NCBI GenBank assembly: GCA_024180945.1
Contig: JAKSGN010000007.1
Coordinates: forward strand, 2,666,001 to 2,730,000
Origin: Macrophomina tecta
Taxonomy: Eukaryota > Ascomycota > Dothideomycetes > Botryosphaeriales > Botryosphaeriaceae
Direction of reading: 5' to 3'
Length of the DNA: 64,000 bases
Below the pieces are notes generated by a model. The model searched no databases, had not been told where the DNA came from, and saw only the letters and a list, made by a program, of their open reading frames with translations. The translations under genes and the position numbers were made by a program. Positions 12,601 through 22,370 of this stretch are shown piece by piece. Every line of letters starts with the position of its first letter. Within the stretch, counting starts at the first letter, position 1.

Positions 12601-13026
12601 CTTATGGGCTCCTCACCTCGTCCCAGTATCCTCCTCAGCTACCTTGTCACCAAGCCGAAGGAAGGTAACTACAACACGTATGTTAGCGATATCAGTGGCA
12701 TGCGCGACATTGACCCTAGTGACTGGGATCGCTGGTGTGAGTACATCCTATACAAGGGTCTGAGGCGCGTAGGCTATGCTAGGGTTAGCAGAAGCACCAT
12801 CACGGATACGGAGTTGCAGGTCGGTAAGTTTGTCGTCGGTCAGCCGGCGGGCTCTGACGAGTTCATTCACGAGAACGATGTGCCCTACGGCCTGCGTTTC
12901 CCAACACTTTTCAGAGGAGAAGGTGTCAGAGGACATCGGTACCACGTCTTTGATGAGCCTAGGTATGTGATCAAGCCGCCTTTTGGCCCGTGATATGCTA
13001 AAGGATTTGATAGGTACTTTGCGTAA
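9614..13026 (+). CDS. CWH43: GPI-anchor lipid-remodelling protein Cwh43
   Basis: Polytopic membrane protein of the ER/Golgi. In yeast it replaces the GPI lipid with ceramide. Small exons encode the N-terminal Frag1/PGAP2-like half: [28 protein letters not shown], then [32 protein letters not shown] and [15 protein letters not shown]. Several hydrophobic segments follow. From about 10999 one long exon carries the second multi-spanning block and then an endonuclease/exonuclease/phosphatase-like domain ([44 protein letters not shown]). I estimate about 950 residues, matching full-length fungal Cwh43 that joins the parts encoded by human PGAP2 and PGAP2IP. A last intron at about 12963-13010 is proposed, ending the protein EPRYFA. 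Without it the frame ends at 12993 with a less family-like tail. The start at 9614 is the only ATG fitting the first small exon. Confidence 0.9.
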
Positions 13027-13788
13027 TCAGGAGCGTTGTGGCTGTGAAAGTAGACGCTTTTTTCTTTTTTTTTTCCGGGCGATTTCATCCCGATGAAAGG
13101 GGTAATGCGCCCGATATACAATATCAAGGTCCTTGTTTCTGCAGTCCGGATCGAAACTTTTTGCCGGCGCGACTTTGCTAGTCGTCGATAAAATGTCAAT
13201 CTGTTCAATTTCGCCAAGCGATACACTATCAAGTCACCCTGTGGTCTACGTTCGCTTGTATCTACAATAAATATGTAGACCGTCACAGTCGTTTCTGACA
13301 CATGAGGCGGCTGACTGCTTCAGTTGTCAACTGTGGTTGAATTTCGAACGCGCGATTACATGGCAGCAGACGTCACAGAATACACAAGCAAAAGAGAGTT
13401 GAGACCCTGCAAGATCTAGACCTATTTCCTTGCTTAAAAGTGTCTGGTCAAAATGCTGTAGGAGAGAGCCGGCGGTTTTCCCATGGTTTGGGGTTCTACT
13501 TCTGACCGATCCGTAAATCGACCGACCACAAAGCGATCGCAGCAAACCATGTTCGTCCACACAATTGCATAGCGAGACCCTTTTCAGGCGAAAAATACTG
13601 CTTGAAGGCCCTCGGTAGATTCACTTAACTCGCGGTACTCCCACAACTTTAACCCTGGTCGAAAGTACGTCCCGCTCCACACAGCAAGATGGTTGCGTAC
13701 TTATAAGCCCCTTGCTCTACGGTTGCCATCGACCTGCGAATCTACATTTGTCCACACAGTTTCTGATCTCCGGATTCCCCGTTCAACG
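13027..13788. other. Intergenic; promoter of the secreted-protein gene
   Basis: No gene is seen. A TATA-like TTATAA element at about 13701 lies some 90 bases before the start codon of the next gene, a plausible core-promoter position. A T-rich patch at about 13060-13075 may belong to the CWH43 3' region. Confidence 0.5.
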
Positions 13789-16700
13789 ATGCGCTACAGC
13801 ACAGCCCTCGCGGTCTCTGCCGCGCTATTTCACCGCCCTTCCTCCAGTGCAGTAGCATTCCCCCACGACTCTCCTCCTACAGATACATTCAACTCCTTTT
13901 GGGACGATGCCGTCAGGAATATTGACGGGTCTGGGTCCCCTTTCACGATCTCTCCTGGCCCCAGCCACTTGCGGTTCCTCACACTTCTGCATGCCGTGCG
14001 CCAGGCAGAGTCCCTCCAGCCAACGCAGGACACGTCCGAGCGAGTTCCGGTTTACCTTTTGCCCTCTGGCGCCTTTCAGTGGACCTATGAGGATGTCGTT
14101 AAGAACGAGTATGCGGCTTCCAATGAGTCAGCCGGCGATCTCGCCTTATCAGACAGAGCCGATCGCAACGATAGCCTCAATCTTGTGCTTGCTATCGGTG
14201 CGCGTATCCCAGTACTCGGAGCGGCTGAGACGGTAGCAAGGCACGCCCTGGAAGTATCACGTGCCCTAGGAGAGTCTCCGGGTCCCTTGATGGATTGCTA
14301 TGGCGTGTTTGACCTCAATCAAGCGGAATTAGTTCTGCGCGCTTCGTCGCTGTATGGCTACCCGCAGGAGCTCACCGCCCAGCAGGTCCGACGGTGGATG
14401 GATTCTATCCCGATTGAGGCGCTCTCGAATCCCGAGCTTGATCCGCGCTCGGAGTCGTATGTCGAGGGCGCTCTGAAGAGTGTTGCGGAAGCCATCAGGA
14501 CCTTTGACACTGGCAAGTCACCAGCCGGAGATGACGAGCCCGCACCGCAGTCTGAGTCGCCCAATGGAGGCGTTGTTAAGAGATGGGATCCTGCTGCAGA
14601 CGCGGAGTCGTACGGTCCAAGTGGTGACATAGGCTCTTATATGGCCAGAGCCATGCTCAAGAACCCCCAAGTCCGCCCGGATTACATCGATGAGGTCTTT
14701 GAGAGCCTTGCAAGTAGACTACCATCTGGCATACCGGGCTTCAACTACGACACGGCCTTCGCAAAGATTGCAAAAGCACTTCACCAGATGGCACTGGTGG
14801 CTGTGCAGGACGACACGATTATTCCTCCGGAATACGTTGCTGCGATGGATGAGATCGTGAGTGTCAGCTCACATATCTTCACGCCAATGGCTCTTGCGAG
14901 ATCGTACTATATCACTCTGCTTCCTCAGATTCGGGAAAAACTTAGAAAGCACGATAGCAGGACGGTGGACCCCCGCAAAGAGATGTACAAGAGCGTGATA
15001 CGCCAGAGCGAAGAGGTTGCGTACCTGGCTGACATGATCTACACCATGACGACAAACGTTCTACGAGGAGTAAAGGGCATGAACTTCAGGCTGATCCGCG
15101 ATCGTGCCTACAAACTTGTGGACGCCCCAGTACCTGATGAGCCCGTGGGCCACGGAAGCACTGCTGAAACGATCTTTGAGGTTATCGACAAACTCTACGA
15201 CCCGGCCAGGACCTTGGCCACCAGCCAGAACAAGTGGGTTGAGTCACAAGTCATCGAACGCGATTTCATAAACAATCGCCTGCAGCAGGGCCTGACACAC
15301 GGCATTTTGACAGACGAATTACCGAACCTGCCAAAGGCCGATAAGAAAACAATTGGAAAATTGCAGTCGCCGCTCACAAATCGAGACGGTCGTCGTGTTT
15401 TGCGCGAGGAGCTCCAAAAACTGCAGCAATCTAGCAGCTTCTCCAACAGTGGCAACGTGTTTCGTAGACTCAGGACAAAGATCCGAGAAATTTTGAAGAA
15501 GCTGAAGGCGAAGATGGCGGCCGTGGGAGCATCTAAGAAGCCGGCGCCAAACCAGCCATTAACAACGGCAGCCTTGCCAACGTCAGCACCTCAGCCGTCA
15601 GTCCAGCCAAAGCCAAGCAATCCATTTCAGCCCGATTCATCTCGGTGGAAGCGGCCTCAGCCGAAGAAGCCGTTCGAGAATACCATGGATGAACTCGGCG
15701 AAGAAGAAGAAGAAGAAGAAGAAGCAGACGAGCCGATAGACCCGGGACATGTGATCAAGGAGCAAAAGCCTAGGATCAGACCCATATTCAAGCCCAAGCC
15801 TGATCTGAGGGTGCCAATACATGAACCTGAGTTGGAGAAGATCGAGGAAGATCCTAATGAACCAGATGAGCCAGTTGAAGATGGGCAATTACTAGGCATA
15901 AACAAAGGCGAGCTTCCGCCTCGACCGCCTCGACCGCCTCGACCGCACCACAGCTCGCACTTCGGATTTTTTGACCTGCTCTCCTGGCTTTTCAAGCCCC
16001 ACCTGCCTAAGCTTCCTCATCTCAACCTACTCAATCTGATTCCTCGCCTTCCTCGCCTTCCGGAAATCCCCGATCTGATCAGTACAGTCAGCCATCTTCC
16101 TGTGCTTACCCAATTCTCCAGCATTCCGGAATACCTCGCTAAGGCGCCAGAGGTCTGGGCGCTGATCGATGAGCTCATTCCCACTTTGGCGGAGGTTCCC
16201 GAGCTTGCCAGTATAGCCCCAGAACTTCTGGCCATTGCTCCGCCGCCTATCCCCTTCCCCCTCCTCTTTCCGATGATCGGTGACGACGACGACGACGATG
16301 ACGACGACAAAGACGACGAGAATGACAAGCATGGTCAGGATCACCCTAACGAGGATCGCTACGGACAGGACAACAGCCACAAGGAGGACCACAAGGAGGG
16401 CAATAAGGTCCTGTCTGCTCCAGTTGTTGTACCTGTGCCTATCATGTCTCCCGGTACAACAAAGACAGAAACGTTCATCAGAACTGAAGGGACGACGCAG
16501 ACGAATACGTTCACCAGAATCGTGACTATCCTGCCCTCTACCGGCCATGTGCAGACTCCGGGTGCGCAAATGGCGACGCCATCAACTTTCCGAACTCTGA
16601 CGCGGCCTGTGAAATCCACATACGGATACCCGGGCCAGACAGGCGGGGTGAAGCCCACGGCCATGCAAGGCACGGTCACTCACAGCACACCCTACGCCTA

Positions 16701-17802
16701 CATGGGCCCCGAACACACAGCGTCGAACGAGACTCCCGAATATTTGCCGTTAACTACTCCAAACATGCCATTGACTACTCCAAACACCTACAAGGGCTCC
16801 GAATTCACAAGGACGAGCAAGGCTCTCGAATACTTGCCGTTGACTACCCCATACCCTTCCCTGATGAGTAATCCGTATTACAGGAGCCCGTCCTGGAATC
16901 AGACGTATTCTCTCAGAAGCAAGATGACTGCTTCGGTGCATACGACGGGAATGGCCTCCGCTTCCACAGCAGCCAAAGATCCATTCTATGGCGCAGGCAC
17001 GACAATTACTGCCTCTCCCACGGCAGCAGAAGGCACCTCTCCTCCGGGCTACGGAATGGGTTTGACAAGGACTATAACGCTCACGGACCTCGTGACAACG
17101 AAGATCCCGTATCCCACGGCAGCCGAAAGCTCACCCGCCACTCCTTCCTCGAATTTCACGGAACACTCAGGCTCCATAGGATGGACGCGCCCGGCACACG
17201 AGCGCTTACATGGGGGCCCCCTTTCGGACATGAACGAAGGGTTGCCTGCGGCAGCGAGAAGGCCACCCCTTGGCTCTCTTGCAGGCGCGGCACACTGGCC
17301 GTCCAATGCCACGCAGCCTCAGTCTCCAAACTCTGAGGGGGATGGCCACTCGAACGCCACCCTCGCACGCCGGGACTGGCATGATCCCACGGCTCTCGTC
17401 CACAAGGATCCGCTCACCGGGCAAATGACGATAGAAGTGCTGCCGCATCTGAAGTGCTATCATGTGGGCAGGTCGTTCAAACGCAAGCAGATGGTCCCGC
17501 TGATCGACCAGTTCTGCCTCAACCACGACAAGGCGTTCCTGTCTGCGGGCGAAGACATAAAGGAAGTCGGCAAAGTCAGGCACGACGGGATTTTGTACGA
17601 CAGGCTCATCATGCGGGTCAAGAAGCTCGACTGGTCCGAGAGCCGCATCATCGACGCCGCCTCGTGCAGGAGGAATCTGCGGAAAATTATGGACGGCTGC
17701 GATACCCGCTCAGAAGAATACAAGTATGGCGGCAAGGCGACATTTTACGCCGGCCCATACGCCGGCGAGGAGTGGCAGTTGGATCCTGAGATGGAACATT
17801 AG
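13789..17802 (+). CDS. Large secreted modular protein, function unknown
   Basis: A single-exon gene of 1337 residues that I do not recognise. The start at 13789 gives a typical signal peptide (MRYSTALAVSAALF... ending near AVAFPHD). An upstream in-frame ATG at 13693 would bury it. Residues about 30-600 look folded and mainly helical. A linker follows with a run of nine Glu (about 640), a PPRPPRPPRP run (about 710), Leu/Pro repeats (LPKLPHLNLLNLIPRLPRLPEIP) and an Asp-rich block (about 830-870). A Ser/Thr/Pro-rich region with imperfect EYLPLTTP repeats comes next, probably O-glycosylated and wall-like. The last 135 residues form a separate small module with four cysteines (KCYHVG, QFCLN, ASCRRN, DGCDT) and the KYGG element common in short fungal secreted cysteine modules. 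An enzymatic role is not visible. It could be a wall or surface protein. Confidence 0.8.
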   Translation: MRYSTALAVSAALFHRPSSSAVAFPHDSPPTDTFNSFWDDAVRNIDGSGSPFTISPGPSHLRFLTLLHAVRQAESLQPTQDTSERVPVYLLPSGAFQWTYEDVVKNEYAASNESAGDLALSDRADRNDSLNLVLAIGARIPVLGAAETVARHALEVSRALGESPGPLMDCYGVFDLNQAELVLRASSLYGYPQELTAQQVRRWMDSIPIEALSNPELDPRSESYVEGALKSVAEAIRTFDTGKSPAGDDEPAPQSESPNGGVVKRWDPAADAESYGPSGDIGSYMARAMLKNPQVRPDYIDEVFESLASRLPSGIPGFNYDTAFAKIAKALHQMALVAVQDDTIIPPEYVAAMDEIVSVSSHIFTPMALARSYYITLLPQIREKLRKHDSRTVDPRKEMYKSVIRQSEEVAYLADMIYTMTTNVLRGVKGMNFRLIRDRAYKLVDAPVPDEPVGHGSTAETIFEVIDKLYDPARTLATSQNKWVESQVIERDFINNRLQQGLTHGILTDELPNLPKADKKTIGKLQSPLTNRDGRRVLREELQKLQQSSSFSNSGNVFRRLRTKIREILKKLKAKMAAVGASKKPAPNQPLTTAALPTSAPQPSVQPKPSNPFQPDSSRWKRPQPKKPFENTMDELGEEEEEEEEADEPIDPGHVIKEQKPRIRPIFKPKPDLRVPIHEPELEKIEEDPNEPDEPVEDGQLLGINKGELPPRPPRPPRPHHSSHFGFFDLLSWLFKPHLPKLPHLNLLNLIPRLPRLPEIPDLISTVSHLPVLTQFSSIPEYLAKAPEVWALIDELIPTLAEVPELASIAPELLAIAPPPIPFPLLFPMIGDDDDDDDDDKDDENDKHGQDHPNEDRYGQDNSHKEDHKEGNKVLSAPVVVPVPIMSPGTTKTETFIRTEGTTQTNTFTRIVTILPSTGHVQTPGAQMATPSTFRTLTRPVKSTYGYPGQTGGVKPTAMQGTVTHSTPYAYMGPEHTASNETPEYLPLTTPNMPLTTPNTYKGSEFTRTSKALEYLPLTTPYPSLMSNPYYRSPSWNQTYSLRSKMTASVHTTGMASASTAAKDPFYGAGTTITASPTAAEGTSPPGYGMGLTRTITLTDLVTTKIPYPTAAESSPATPSSNFTEHSGSIGWTRPAHERLHGGPLSDMNEGLPAAARRPPLGSLAGAAHWPSNATQPQSPNSEGDGHSNATLARRDWHDPTALVHKDPLTGQMTIEVLPHLKCYHVGRSFKRKQMVPLIDQFCLNHDKAFLSAGEDIKEVGKVRHDGILYDRLIMRVKKLDWSESRIIDAASCRRNLRKIMDGCDTRSEEYKYGGKATFYAGPYAGEEWQLDPEMEH

Positions 17803-18509
17803 ATTGCGCCGCGGTCGTGTTTTTTTTTTTGGTTGGGGAGGAGGAGGGGGGGTGTGGTGGGGGGTGGCTTTTTGCTTTCTTCATTCTGTTCGTGTTCTTC
17901 TTCTGCTTCGCCCTTGCTTTCGGACGGCTGTTAATCCACTAATCGGGGTTCCGATGGGACGAAATGAGGCTGTCGGCGGACTGGCTCTTGGGGTCTGGTG
18001 TTTCACTCCTGGCACAATGGAGTTGCCCTTCCCATCAGCCTGCTCCGAGAGGTAAGACATAGATACAACCTTCGTATTATAGGAAATCTGTAGTTACTCG
18101 TGTGCTTAATCATAGATTTAGAGAAAGGTTCAGGTCCTTACAGCTCAGTGGCACCTTCGCCAGTAACACCGATTGTATGAACCCGCCAAGTCTTCCCTCA
18201 GTCGCGGTACGGCCATTTCTCGTATTGAGATATCTGCTTTAGAAGCTTACGACTGAGATTGCAGTCATGCCGACAAGGACTTTTCCTGTTGATGGCACGA
18301 ACACCGAAATGAGTACGCGCACGGCGAGCTGGGACCGCGTGTCGGTCGGTTTAAGAGAGCGGCCCCGAATCTCGCCGCTGAACCGGGCAGAAAGTCAGGA
18401 AGGGCGAGGATTTGCAGCTGCATCGGCTGTTTTGGTCGGTGGAATGGCCGCGAAGGAAGGGCGGTGGTCAGAAGACCTGCCGAACAAAATAAGAAAAGGA
18501 AGGCAAGAT

Positions 18510-18510
<1 letters not shown>

Positions 18511-18552
<42 letters not shown>

Positions 18553-18555
18553 CAA
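18511..18555. repeat. (CAG)11(CAA)4 microsatellite
   Basis: Eleven perfect CAG units are followed by four CAA units. The tract is not in a gene I can support, although an open frame of 128 residues runs through it on the plus strand. Confidence 0.95.
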
Positions 18556-19493
18556 CACGAGTCTGCCTGGCAAGGCTGTGGGGTATATGCGTGAGCGAGA
18601 TCGTCAGCGCATATCCGGTAAGCTCTGCCGGGAATGCTAGCACGATGCGTTGATTGGCAGGGCCGGGTTGAGCGGTAATTCGGAGCATCAGTCAACGGCC
18701 ATTGTGATCCAGACTGCAGCATTGACGATGCAGATACGGTAACCATGCGCTGGTGCGGCTGATCAGTAGTCAGTCGGGGTTACCGAGGAACAATTATTTT
18801 CAGGTAATGAAGGTCTCTGCCAACGCCGCCGCCGCATGATCGATGCAGAGGGGCTGAGCACCAGTTGAAAATGCGCGCTGCCCAAAACTGGAGCGACTCG
18901 CGCGTATGATGTATTTGGCAGTTGCCCGAAGCCACTGGAGGTGCGGAGAGGGCCATGTGCCGCCCAAGTTCGGTGCGGCTGAGCGGCCTGGTGCCGCTTG
19001 TGGCGCTCTCGGGGGGCTCGATTTGACTTTCATCGTTGTTTGCTTCTTCGTTGTTAGCAAGGCAGATCTGCTGAACACAATCTCTGTCAGGCCAGGCTGA
19101 AAGTCGGATCGCCTTGCTCGTGACGTGCAGGGCAAGGGAAGCTAAAGGCAGATCAAAGGGTTCGAGACAGGCGGAAAGGTAGGGGTGTCCATGATCTCTG
19201 ACGCAAGGATCGAGGCGGAGGGGCGGATCCTTACGCAAAACTGGGTGAATGCAGAGGATGGTCAGTGAGCACGGCGCAGCGACGACGGAGCGAAACCAGA
19301 AGCCATTAGGCCGGGACCGCGGTAGGCTGAAGTGTTTGGGTAGGCGAGCGGCAGGGCCTCAGGGACGGGGCGATGAGCATGCCAGCTGCCGATGTTCTGG
19401 AAAGGAAAAGCAGATGCAGCTAACGAGACGGCAGCCAACGGGGCGAGGCAGGTGTCAGTCGCGAGTCAACCACTGGGAAAGGCAGTGCTGCCG

Positions 19494-19499
19494 CACGTG
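19494..19499. promoter_or_regulatory. CACGTG E-box (distal), Pho4/NUC-1 type
   Basis: A palindromic CACGTG lies 986 bases before the start codon of the Pho84-like transporter. In yeast (Pho4) and Neurospora (NUC-1) this hexamer is bound by the bHLH regulator of phosphate starvation. Function here is inferred from position only. Confidence 0.45.
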
Positions 19500-20024
19500 G
19501 AAGGGGATATCCGGAGCCCCCACGGCGGCCACACTCTCGTCCGCGTCCACGGCAAACGGTTAGTAACAGCAGCGGAGATGCCCCATCGAAGTGAACCAGA
19601 GGAAGCGGTCGCGTGAGGGCGACAGGGCTGAGGGGTTGCACGTTCTTCTGGAAGTGTTGCCAGCTCTTGGTTCCAGCCACGCTGGCATTGGCATCGCTGG
19701 ACTGTTGCTTGACCGGCGACACAAGGGCTTGGAAATGTCTTGACGCGCCCGGGCGGCGTGGGAGCGCAGGAGCAGGCAGCATCGGGAGAGGCAGGCGGTC
19801 GCGGCGGCGGTCCAGAGGAGAGGATCCGCGGCGGGCACTTTTCCCAAAGGCGTACTTGCGGCGGATGGAGGCGTCGTTTTGCGTCGTGTACATGACGCGA
19901 CTGGCCGCAGGCGAGGCAGAGCAGCGTCTTGGGAGCGGACGCTTTCAGCAGCCGTGCGAGGGCGGGCGAGGTAGGGATAAGCTTTGGGTGGTGTTGCGGC
20001 CAATCACGGGCAGGCCTCGCAGCA

Positions 20025-20030
20025 CACGTG
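20025..20030. promoter_or_regulatory. CACGTG E-box (proximal), Pho4/NUC-1 type
   Basis: A second CACGTG, in the context CACACGTGCGG, lies 455 bases before the transporter start codon. Two copies of the same hexamer upstream of a Pho84 homologue match the arrangement known for phosphate-starvation genes. Confidence 0.5.
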
Positions 20031-20484
20031 CGGCGCTGGTTGGCTCCGCGCCCTCAACGCTCTCTCTGGCAGCCATGGCTTCCTCCGTACGCCACAGCGA
20101 ACAGCTGCCCAGCTCTTGGCCGCCCTCTTGCGTCCGCTTCGCTGCGGCAGCTGCTTGGCAGGACCCCACGTCCACCCCCAAGTCCCGTTCGAGATCGCGA
20201 CTCCACTGACTTTTCTCGGCCGCTAGTCATCCAGCCCTGCTCGTGCAGACAGGCATTGCCCTCATTGGCCTCGCCGTGGTACCGCGCCGTACCAGATGTC
20301 CGGCGAGATGGGCGTTTTCAGCAAAGCCCCGGAAGCTTCCTCGCGCCGCGGCACCTCCAATGCTCAATCCACTGCCCGAGTGACATCCCCTACTTAAATC
20401 CCTCCAGCCGCGCAACCGACACGCTCGTCCGCCGCTGTGCTCCTCCCGCCGCATCTCCCCAGTCCTGTGAGAATACCGGCAACC

Positions 20485-22370
20485 ATGGCCGCTCCGGTTG
20501 TGCACAAGACCGCTGGCGGCAACTCCGCCTTCCACAACTTCCACAACGACTATGGTACGCCGCCGTGTTCCCGGCGTTGCTGGAGCTTCCACCGCTGACC
20601 CTTGCACAGCCCACATTGCGGACCCCAACGAGCGCAGACGTCTCGCTCTTGCGGAAATCGACAAGGCTCCCTTCGGCTGGTACCATGTGCGTGCCATTGT
20701 CGTTGCTGGCATTGGCTTCTTCACCGATGCGTACGACATCTTCGCCATCAACCTGGCCACCCCCATGCTGGGTGTGGCCTACTGGCACCACAACAAGGGC
20801 AAGATTCCCGAGCCCGCCGACACCTCCATCAAGGTTTCCACCAGCGCCGGTACCGTCATCGGCCAGGTCGGTTTCGGCATCCTCGCCGACTTGGTCGGCC
20901 GTAAGAAGATGTACGGGCTCGAGCTCATCATGATCATCTTCGCCACTCTCGCCCAGGCCTTGTCCGCTCCCTCGCAGTCCATGTCCATTGTCGGTCTCCT
21001 CGTCTTCTGGCGTGTGCTGATGGGCATTGGTATCGGTGGCGACTATCCTCTTTCTTCCATCATCACCTCGGAGTAAGTGCTGGCGCGGCCATCTCGCTTC
21101 GACGGTAGTCTGACGCCATCGCAGGTTCGCTACCACAAAATGGAGAGGCGCCATGATGGGCTCCGTGTTCGCCATGCAGGGATTCGGCCAGTTCGGTGCT
21201 GCCATCATTGCTCTGATCGTCACTGCTGGATTCAAGGAGTCGCTCGAATCGGCCCAGTCGGCCGCCACCTGTACCGGTGTTTGCAGCTTGGCCGTCGACA
21301 AGATGTGGCGTGTCATCATCGGCTTTGGTGCCGTCCCTGGCTGCATTGCCCTCTACTACCGCCTGACCATCCCCGAAACTCCCCGCTACACCTTCGATGT
21401 CGCTCGTGATATCGTCAAGGCCGGATCCGACGTCAAGGCCTACAAGGCCGGCGAGCACCAGGGTGTCCCTGACGAGATCACCCGCGTCCAGGCCATGCAG
21501 GAGCAGTCTCCCCAGCTCGAGGTCCCCCAGGCCTCCTGGCAGGACTTCTTCGCCCACTACGGCCAGTGGAAGTACGCCAAGGTGCTCATCGGTACCGCGG
21601 GCTCCTGGTTCTTCCTCGATGTCGCCTTCTACGGCCTCGGCCTGAACAACTCCATCATCCTGACCCAGATCGGCTACGGTACCAGCCACACCAGCAACAT
21701 GTACGAGTACTTCTTCAACACCGCCGTGGGAAATCTTATCCTCATCTGCGCTGGTGCCATCCCCGGTTACTGGGTTACTGTTGCTACCGTGGACACGATC
21801 GGCCGCAAGCCCATTCAGCTGATGGGCTTCACGCTCTTGACCATTCTCTTCTGCATTATTGGCTTCGGTTACCACAAGATTGGCAGCAGCGGTCTGCTCG
21901 GTCTCTACGTCCTGTCTCAGTTCTTCTTCAACTTCGGTGAGCATTTTGTGGAACCACGCCGTCCTCTCACAGCTAACATCCCCTTTACAGGCCCCAATGC
22001 CACTACTTTCATCGTCCCTGGTGAATGCTTCCCCACCCGGTACCGCTCCACGTCTCATGGTGTGTCGGCGGCAGCCGGCAAGATTGGCGCCATTATTGCG
22101 CAGGTTCTCATTGGCCCGCTGCGTACGCGTGGCGCCACGGCCGACAATGCGTCGCCCTGGCTCAACCACGTCATGCAGATCTACGCTCTTTTCATGTTCC
22201 TCGGCATCTTCACCTCTCTTCTTATCCCCGAAACCAAGCGCAAGACGCTCGAGCAGCTGGCCGGCGAGGTGCCAGGCACGCCAGAGTACGATCCCAGCCA
22301 TGGCAACCATCTGCGTCGGGAAAGCCAGGGTGAGGGTAGCGTGAGCTACGAGAAGGGCGATGCTGCGTGA
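20485..22370 (+). CDS. High-affinity inorganic phosphate:H+ symporter, Pho84-like
   Basis: Plasma-membrane phosphate transporter of the MFS PHS family. Exons are 20485-20554, 20610-21072, 21125-21936 and 21991-22370, giving 574 residues, near the 587 of yeast Pho84. Family marks are FFTDAYDIFAINLATPMLG in helix 1, GRKKMYG after helix 2, the signature GIGIGGDYPLSSIITSE in helix 4, SWFFLDVAFYGLGLNNSIIL in helix 7, and GPNATTFIVPGECFPTRYRS near helix 10. A hydrophilic central loop of about 60 residues separates the two six-helix halves. Intron 3 lies inside the conserved FFNFGPNATTF motif. Two CACGTG sites upstream suggest induction by phosphate starvation. An SPX-domain ubiquitin ligase gene lies about 18 kb away, a possible functional partner, but close linkage is not implied. 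The substrate assignment is firm at family level. Confidence 0.95.

Larger units (their letters stand above)
17803..20484. other. 2.7 kb intergenic region upstream of the phosphate transporter
   Basis: No credible gene is seen. The opening is a T/G homopolymer-rich stretch (17820-17870) just after the secreted-protein stop. It holds a CAG/CAA microsatellite and two CACGTG sites, and the half next to the transporter gene is GC-rich. Open frames here are short, overlap on both strands, and are driven by repeats. Confidence 0.55.

Noticed and set aside
18265..18653. A 128-codon frame with a poly-Ala run from the CAG repeat
   Set aside because: The repeat creates open frames on both strands (poly-Ala, poly-Cys, poly-Leu). 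Nothing outside the repeat looks like protein.
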